Source: Branchiostoma floridae (lineage: Eukaryota; Chordata; Leptocardii; Amphioxiformes; Branchiostomatidae). From it: 25,172 nt of DNA. The notes under the pieces are model-generated. The model was not told where the DNA came from. It saw only the letters and a list, made by a program, of their open reading frames with translations, and did no database searches. This document shows, in pieces, positions 1-9,300 of the stretch. The DNA lies in the NCBI RefSeq assembly GCF_000003815.2, contig NC_049989.1, positions 12,764,180-12,789,351 of the forward strand. The letters run 5' to 3'. The stretch's first letter is position 1. Each line of letters begins with the position of its first letter. The translations under genes and the position numbers were made by a program.

Positions 1-136
1 GTAAGTGTGTTTTGCAAAAAAGTAGTGTATTGAGCAGAAAAGTAAGTGTCCTGCACATTGTTCCTATCGGCCACGGTAGGGTATGATATTTTGGTAAAAG
101 TAAGATACCGTATACAATTGTCGCATTTTCTTGCAG
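1..136 (+). other. Tail of an upstream intron
   Basis: The first six bases, gtaagt, match a splice-donor consensus. The stretch ends in a pyrimidine tract and an acceptor, ttttcttgcag, at about 126-136. This fits an intron that begins at or before the window edge and leads into the first visible exon. The frame stays open upstream but has no ATG, so the true start and any signal peptide lie outside the window. Confidence 0.5.
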
Positions 137-360
137 ACGAAAACGCTTGGCTGAATCAAGGAGAGTACGTTCCTTTAGGGGTGGGGCTTGATCCCAACGA
201 TCCAGACGCAGATCCAAAGGTACCGGCATACGCTATGCACGCCTCATCACGAGTTAACGACTCCTTTCCGCGCCTGGCACGTCTAAACAACGGGAAGGGA
301 CGGCAGCAAGGAGCGTGCTGGTCTCCCGTTCCGGACATCGACTCGGATCCGTGGCTAGAG
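137..360 (+). CDS. Exon 1 (visible): N-terminal half of discoidin domain
   Basis: The acceptor is at 135-136 and the donor gtagcc at 361. The first codon is split, and the exon ends in phase 0 after PWLE. It holds YVPLGVG, the ASS motif, RLARLNN and a single Cys in GACWSPVP. The Cys that normally precedes PLG in this family is a Glu here (residue 9). Confidence 0.85.
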
Positions 361-3300
361 GTAGCCTCCATAGCAGGCTCTCTATGGCCTTTTTTTGCTC
401 ATAATACACTTTTCCTGGCCATTTCTTTTTGTGCTAAGTCGCTGATTGCTGGCCTTTTCTGACTGCCGGACACAACTGAGCTTTGCAAGGGTTGAAAACA
501 AGTTGCGTTGTTCCTGGGTACGGTCAAATGTAGAACAAACCCGTTTATTTCGTTAAGATTAGTTTAATGATTCAGTCGGTGAACACTAAAATACATCGCA
601 GCGTCTTCTGCACTGTAGAAGATGCTGAATTGCTCACTTAAGACATACTTCATACAAGTGTAAAATCTAGCTTAAAGAAAGCATACAGTTACAAGAAGTC
701 TAATAGGAATAAAGCAAAAAGAAACAAAACAACTTGTTATGCAAGGTTTTAAATGAGAACTGTGCCATAACATAAAAAAATGCCCCAAGTGACTTAAACT
801 ACCTGATGGAATTTTCTGAACGACCAGCCGTTAAGAAAGCATCCGCTGTCATTGTCAGGGACCTATTAACTGAATTCAATGTTTAAATTTGACATGGAAT
901 TGAATTGGCCAAGTCCAGCGTTTTCACCTGAAGCCTCATGCCCCCTTTTTGACGACGCCTTAGAAATTGTTCAAAGCCTATCATACTATCCATGGACTGG
1001 AATATTACGAAGTAGGACAGCCATGTGGGTTACCGGGTAGGTGCAAGAAAGTCATTCCAGGACGGAAGTGCTGGAAACAGTTGGTTCTTCCTTATTTTTT
1101 ATTCTCCACTACACACTGTAGTGCTCAGCTGTAGGTTTAGGTTACTAGCAGACCATTGTACTGTACCAGGGATAGTACATTTCTGCTGGCTGTAGGTTTA
1201 TGTTACAGGTGGGCTAGTATTTTGTGCCAGGGATAGTGCAAAAGGGAAGTTACAGTCTATTTCTGATCTGAGCTGTATTGTTGTTACCCTCAATCGTCGT
1301 CATGGCAATGAGATCTTTATTACCAGTGTTGTTTTCATTCATACATACTTAAGCAAACCCCAAGATCATTTAATTAAGATGGAGACTTAGAGAAGTAACC
1401 CTGAAAATATGAAGAAACTGTAAACATTTCACTGAGGTACGTGGTTCCGTGTCAATATGTCAATACGCCATGTATGTTCACATTCCTGTACTATACATGT
1501 ATGTAGTTATAGACCTTAGACGAGTATCATTGTATCAATTGACTTATTAATGTTGCCTTACAATTGTATCATGTACAAATGTCGTGCAAAAAAAGTTCAT
1601 TCATTCATTCATTCATTCTAATGCTTGAGTAGAGTGCGTTTGTGTCTCGTCTTTCCAGATTCAACATGACAGGCCATACATAGTTGTCGGTGTCATCACC
1701 CAGGGAGCTTACAACCTGGACCACTGGGTAACATCCTACAAACTGGCGTTCCGAGTCCGTCTGGATGTCCCAACATGGACTATTTACACAAGCAGTGAAG
1801 AAGAAGAAATGGTTTGATCAATTTAAAATATACAATTTAACACAATTTTAGAAGATCCACGCAAGTCTTGACCTAGTTCTCGCAACTCTCGCGAGAACTA
1901 GGTCACTCCGTGAGCAAGATGGACTGGATAGCCATCGGAAATTTGGAGGTACGTTTGCTTACCTTTAATACAGTCACTGATTGATGAAAAATTCTATTAA
2001 CTACAATTTAACATCTTTGTATGCAAACACGATAAGTTTTAAAGGGAATTGTAGCATTTTCTCGTACTGTCCTAAAAACTTTAGGTCGTTAGGCAAGGAT
2101 TCTTTTATGTTTTTGTTTACTTCTTTTGTTTTAAATATCAGCCGAAGAGATCCTACAATCACAATGTAAGCTGAGGAACATTAAGTTTAAGTAATTTCGA
2201 CTGTACTTTGTCTAAATGCATTGAAGAGAAACAAAGAATTTTGATAAGCTGAGCAAAAAGATTTTCTGCTTAAGATTTTAACCTGAACTGCTGAAAGCCT
2301 TATTTTACTTTTTAGGGCTATGTTGATTTTATAATATCATGTCATAAGCACGCGCATAAATTTTTCTCCGTTTTCAAAGACAAATGAACATGAATTCCTT
2401 ATCATAATCTTAATCATACAAGAACACTAAAAAAACAAAAGAACAGGATAATAATGCCATAGAGTGCCAAGTGAATTCTGAAGTCAAAGAGGTAGATGCG
2501 AAAGAACATAAATTGAAAGTCTCCTGTTCGGTATATAGTATGATAAGTCATGTTTAAACCTTCCTAACTACAAAGTTCACATTGAAGGGACCTTTTTTAC
2601 AACTTTTCTTTTCTTCGCACGCTCGCACAAGTTTTGCTTTCAATATAACCAAATCAACGTGGCCTAATATGAAATACAGGCGATTCCTAGCAAGGGTTCC
2701 TAACACATTTAGACTTTACGAAGTAATCACAATTGAAAAAAAAAATGTTACGAAACTGAATTATACAAGAATATGGTGCCTCATGGTAGCAACGCTCGTG
2801 AGCAGGCTTAAAATGATAAAAGCAGGGAAATTTATAGAAAATGATAAGTTTTGAGTCTCAAGCACGAGAGACCTGCCCCAGATTTTGATCCTTAAAATAG
2901 CTATTGACATGATTACGTTTGAGTTCTTCTATTTCAGATTTTTCAAGGAAACACAGACAGCCATCGCTATGCGCGCAACTTGTTGGACATCCCAGTTGAA
3001 GCGCTCTTTACTCGTTTCTACCCTTTGACCTTCCACAATCAGATAGCTATGAGAGTGGAGGTTCTTGTTGATGGTAACAAATTAAGTCATTTACCTATAG
3101 CACAAAAAGTTTATCAATTTCTTTGTTTCAAGGCAACAGTACCTAAACTGTATAAACCGCTAAAATTATCCGAGATAAGATAAAATGCATTTGCAGCTGC
3201 GGTGAAACCTAACTATAAAATAGAACAGGAATTTGATAGGCATTAATTTGCGCTTGACAAAAAGGTTATGTTTTCAGTTGAACCATAGTGTGTATATCAA

Positions 3301-6300
3301 CAAGATAGAATTCGAGAAGCCGTAGATGGATCTTATAAATTTTTGAAAGATGTGGAAATAAGGGTCAAGCTAAAAATAGTTCACCCGGCGTTTTCTTACA
3401 GTAATACAATGTACAAGGGTCTTTTGTATGTTCGTGTTTTTTGCATTTTGCCGCTTGCAGCGGCAAAATGCCTTGTGGCCAGAGTAGTCGTCGTTGTAAT
3501 GTTTGAATGAACGGACCTGTTCAATCCATGCCAAACATCTGTATACCTGTTTAAACGAGCATTTCATCAACATGTTTGCTCTAGCGCAGTGGGAAAATTT
3601 GCGCATTGTAACTAATGCTCCGGGTTCGATTTCGGGGAGGGAAATTTTTTATAACTGTTTTTTTTTCTTTTTTTACATCCATTAAAATACTAATTTTTAC
3701 ATCCATTGAAATACTAATTAACAATACTTTTGTATAGAACATTAAAAGTCACCTTTGCACCTGTTCTACTTCTGCATTTTTTCGCTGTTGGGATGTTTGA
3801 ATGAACGAACCGTGAGACGTGCGATACTCTGCTTATATGTCGTTCTAACTTTCCATAAAATGCCCATACAACATCTATATCACAGAATTACACAAGAACA
3901 AATTGATTTTCCCGAAAATAACTGTATACTGTATGACAAAAAGTTTCACTAAACATATTCATCTTCATATTTCTGGACGTAAAGTCATTTGCATATTTGT
4001 GAATCTCTCCATGTGCCCATATCAGGTTTAGTTACTCTGTTCTATTTATATGACATTCTAATAACTAGAGAATAAAAAAACGTTCACACACGCAAACCTT
4101 GGCAAAATGCCAGCTTTTTTAAAAGCACTTGTTTTCTAGAGGACATTACTCGACAAGCTGTGAATGTATCGTCATGGTATTTTGTAGGTAATCAGCGACT
4201 GTAAAAAGGAAGGCCAAGTTTGAAAGCGTTTAACCTGGTGTTTTCCTACGGTACTGCTGTGGGCTTTGTACGAAAGAGCGTTTGCCTGTGGAAAATATAA
4301 CTCGAGCGGTTGTGCATGGATCTTCATGATATTTGGAGAATGGTTAGGAGTCACAAAAAGCAAGATTATGCTTGATTACGGGCCTCTGTTGTATGTTGCA
4401 CACTGCAGCATTTCATTTTATCATATCTAGTTATAGAATACACACATACTACCAGTACAGCTTACATACATTATATCCATCAGATTCAAGGTGCGAAAAG
4501 AACGAAGTACGTTGTGACGGGTCATGTCAACCAAAGGAAAGTGTCTGCTGGCGTTTTGACGGATGTCTGCCACGCAAATATCACTATGGAGACAAGTAGT
4601 ACTAATATTCCTTACTTAAAAAACTATTGTTAAGTTCTAGAAATCGTATTGCTACGGCATCGTGTACACAGCAAATCCCATATTATTAGATGTAATGATT
4701 TTGTTTTTGAAAATAATAATAGTCCAAATAGTGCGTACGGTGACATCAAACTAGTTTGATTCACCATACAGATACAGGTTATTGAAATTGCCTTTTTTTT
4801 TAATTGGATAACAACCCAACTATCTGGGTTTTTTTCAAATTACACCATGTAAAAAGATCTGAAGGTCATTTCATGGTGTGAGCTGAAGTATGTTCCAAGA
4901 TTACGGTTTACATTGTAACTGTAACAGCATCTCAAGAAAGTTGACTCCTGTATCAAAGAACATAATCTCTGCAGCTTAGTAACAATCCGCTGTGGGGTAA
5001 AATATAAAATTTGTTTAGAATTGTATCAAGGACCACATGACAAATAAACGACAATTCTTCCCCTATTATATAACTGTTGGATTTTGTTTTACAGACCCGT
5101 TTGCGAAGACATCCTTCAAGCGGAGTGTGGTTTGGATTCGGCCGCTACGCTCGATGATCTTATGTGTTACGGTACGTTGTTTGGGCCTTCTCTACCTTTC
5201 TATATGTTGAGAATCTCAATATCAATTTAGAGCTCCATTGACGTTGCTATAAGACAGCAAAAAGTTTAACCATCACTCCAAAATGCCTAGTGATGCCTTT
5301 CTCATTTTTCATACTACAAAGGATCTGCACTTATGATATTTCATATTTATACAGTAGAATAATTTGTCAGTGGATTTTATGCAGTTGTTAGCTGCAGTCC
5401 ATAAACACTAGGAGAGAGAGAGGGAGAGAGATTAATGATTGATAGATATAAATTCATTTTTCCTGCCATTTTAATAGAAGAATTTACTTTTTTGTTTTGA
5501 AGAAATTACCAGTCAGTTCAGTCCGTGCCGGGATGATGATAGCACTGAAGTATTCCATGACAGCGAGGCTTGTGATGGCAGGGTGGACTGTTCAACAGGG
5601 AAAGATGAGGCAAACTGTGAGGGTAAGTCCATTCGTATGAAAAATGCATTTTTGGTAGTGAACCAGTTGGCGAGAGTTATTTGCAAACATGTTGCCAACA
5701 GGCGCGGCCCGTTAGGTACCTGCTATAACCACTCCCATGCTCTGACGTTAACAGGATGCGCAATGGAATGTTGGAGTGGTTTAGATGACCCATGTATTCC
5801 GCATGACTGGGTTTGTGACGACATCGAAGACTGTTTGGACGGGAAGGATGAGCAGCGTTGTCTTCATGGTACGTTTTTAACTGGTATCAAAAGTAACGTT
5901 TAAAAATTCCAGTAGTGAAACGTAGTCACTCTATCACTTTATGTATTTGTTTGTTTTTTTGTACCCGGAATGTCTGTTCTCGTAGTATTTTAATGCTAGG
6001 CACGCCGCCAACACTAACAATATGTTTGGGTAAACTCATGGCAGGAAGTTGAAAAGTGATAGGGAAGGACACCTCGAGTCTGTGTTTTGTCCTTAGGTAC
6101 TCATGATCAGGATTGGACAGAGATCATTGAAGTTAAAACTTGGCAAGAAATTAAAAACTGTAAGGGAAAATTAACAAAGAAAACTACTGATATCTTTTTA
6201 GGCAATCCAGATTTCTTTATATGTTACAGATACACCAATATAACTGCAGGGTAATGTGTTTTAAGTTCTTCAAATTATAATGCCTTGATTCTATGATATA

Positions 6301-9300
6301 CCCCTGATAACAGGCGTCTCTAAGGACTGCTTTTTCTCCTGCTTCAACAATGTTACCTGTCTACCAACACTGGAACTGGGGAATGGGCACTGGGACTGTA
6401 CATTCGGAGAGGACGAAACACCTAATTACAGTAAACACGTTATATTTTTCTTAGAAATTTGTCCTTTTTATCCAATTATATGATTCATTTACCATTGTAT
6501 TAATTGGCTTATTACTGTTGCCTACTGTTGCCTTACAATTGTACCATGTACAAATGTCGTGCAATAAAGTTCATTTACCACATTTTTTTATCTACACATG
6601 GTCAAGGTTACAGAATAACTGGTTCCAAGGTCACAGAAGCACATGTTTTCAGCTTCGTACAGATCAAGCTTCCTTCCGCAGGCGTCCCGCCTCTGGGACG
6701 AACTGCCCCAGGCAATAAAGCAAAGTTGTAGTCTCAGTGTGTTCAAACATAGGCTGGCAAACTGGTCTGACTGATTGATATTTGCAATTCAAAAGTGTAT
6801 TTAAAATATTTGCAATTCAAAATTGTATCTAACGATTGTATTTAATGTTTTAGTGTACCTAGTGTATCAATTTATATATCTATGTATTTATTTGACAATG
6901 TGGGACACAACATCAGCATACCGCTGCCTTTGACTTGTATTGTACCGTCTTTCAATCTTAATAAATCAAATCAAATCAAATTAAAATTGTGTTTGCAACC
7001 AGTAGATAACCACCTGCAGTCGTTTCGGTGAAGGCTTGTAACTTTCCTTTGGAGCGATGCTTATAACTGAGGGAATTGTTTTCAGTTACCCGCCCTACCC
7101 CCGTAAAAACCTACCGACGCTAGTGTTTTTGTTGGGTGGCAATCGTTGACAAAACACGTACAATTTCACATGAAACACCTGTATGATTAAAAAAAAATTC
7201 TAACTTTATCACCTCATTTCTGTTTTAGATAGCAATATCAACAGACCCACTAAACACAGTCCCCTTTATGTTGACAAACTGGATAGTAAACATATTGGAT
7301 TGAAAATTATGTCGTAACAGGGATAACTTTATAATATCCACTGCCATTGTTATTCCATGATGAGTTTAGAACATTTTGTTGCGTCACATTTATGATCTAT
7401 CAAGGGATCTAATGCAGAAAAGCAATGTTATTCTTTCAGATATAATCACACAATAAGTACACTTTGGCTCCGGGCTTGTTGTAGTCAATTTGTTCTAAAG
7501 TTAGGAGGTAATTTTGGGTGCTAATCTGTTCTTATTTCTTGACCGTTCATGATCTGTTCACGTTTGCCTCAACAGTTGAAGAGTCTCTAGGCGACCATTG
7601 GGGCTCGTGCAGTTACAATTGTACGTCAGTCTACGGTAACGCGTTGTGTGTTCCTGACGCGTTCAGCTGTGACGGTGACGAGGACTGCGTGGAGGGAGAG
7701 GACGAGCAGATGTGCAGTGGTGACACTACTGCTCAGTCCTATAAAGGTAAGTAATCATTTTCAGTATATTCGCCAAGTGTAACACAAAATCAAGATACTA
7801 ATTTTTTCTCAAGCTGGCTAACGTTGATCACCGTATCAGGAACATTAAGAAAATGGCGTGGTCACATGTCAGAAATACACCCCCTTTGACCCCTTACTTC
7901 TGCCTTATAAAGTCCCTGTATAAGGCAGATTTGCATTTTATTAGTTTGCTGTATATTGCTAGATTTCTTTAAAACTCTTATTAGCTATTTTAGTCTCTAT
8001 AATACATATACTGTAAATGTTCGCGGTGTTTTTATGACGAGTTTTTATGCTTGCGGTTTTCGCAATGGTCGCTTCACCTCAAACTCAAAACCACCGCGAA
8101 CATTATGTATGTAAAAGGTATGTTACTATAATATCATGATCGTGCTAACGCGAGCACACAACTACCGTGAACAATCCAGTTTCCCGCTACCGCTAAATTG
8201 AATACCTGCCACTTATAACGTTAGCTTTCTTATGCCCGAATGTACAGATTCCCTTTTTTGTACGAAAACAAAACTTTCTTTGTAGAGTATCCGCAGATAT
8301 CGACTTATATTGATGTATTCTAACATGTTTTTCAAAGAATGCAAATGTTGCTTTTTGAAAGGTACAGAAGATGATTGCCCGACCATTACATGTTTTCTGC
8401 CCGGAGTTCCGGACCCTTATTGCCTGCCCAATCATCTGGTCTGTGATGGACATCCAGACTGTGTCTTACAAGAAGACGAGGAGGGATGTGGTGATGACCC
8501 TGGACAAAACCGTGATGACGTACCAACAGCAGAACCTAAGGGAGGTCAAGATCCGACAGAAGTACCTACGGATGCACAGGAGCCAAGCGAAGAAACAACA
8601 ACCGGTCAAGAACCAAGTCAAGAGACAACAGGTGGTCAAGAAGGAATCAGAGAACCAACGGATGGTCAAGAATCTACCTATGGCCATGGACCAGCTGCTG
8701 ATCCAACCAGGTTTGAAGAACGAAAAGGTAAACATGTTCAAAACGCTACAGCAAATAGCCAAGCTACTTGCGAGGCTCATATAACTTGAAGTGGTTAAGA
8801 CCTGTGCATTTTCAACATGGTATTTTCATTAGACCGTACTAACATGCTTTTGATAGTGGCTTAAACCTATTCAGACCACACCTAAAACTTCGATGCTGTT
8901 GCACACGTTCTATCCGCATTTTTCAGCTGCGACATCATACTGCAGTACATTGTCGAAATGTTCGACCATGTGTTAAATGGTCACGTAAACGTTAACGTTC
9001 CTCTCTATGAATGTACAAAACCAAGAGTTTTATTCAATATAATATATAAGTGTCATTGAACAATTTCATCTTGTTGGTAAGTCACAAAAATTCTTTATAG
9101 ACATCCAAGAGTTTTATTAAATACAAATAATTTTAGTGACTTTCCAGCAAGATAAAATTGTTCAATGATATTATTTTATCCTTTTTTGTTCATAAATTTG
9201 CTGTTGTCGATGTGTTTCATTTTCCATTTTAAGATGCCCTCACCCCATCTCTACCTTTCTGTCAAAATGATAAGTTTCGTTATATATGTTTGTAAATGGC

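Noticed and set aside
46-462. A 138-codon plus-strand frame read as one uninterrupted gene
   Set aside because: It starts at GTG with no ATG and runs past a good donor at 361. Only 137-360 fits the discoidin domain that continues in exon 2.
3575-3648. A functional tRNA gene
   Set aside because: The Pol III boxes match, but the acceptor and T stems do not pair and the anticodon arm is not formed.
5702-5754. Alternative acceptor (gttgccaacag) for exon 7
   Set aside because: Entering in phase 1 at 5702 meets TAG at 5713. The acceptor at 5753-5754 keeps the frame and the module.
8371-8784. Two long overlapping frames (plus and minus) over exon 10
   Set aside because: They are shadows of the LDLa and stalk exon, produced by its repetitive A/G-rich codons.
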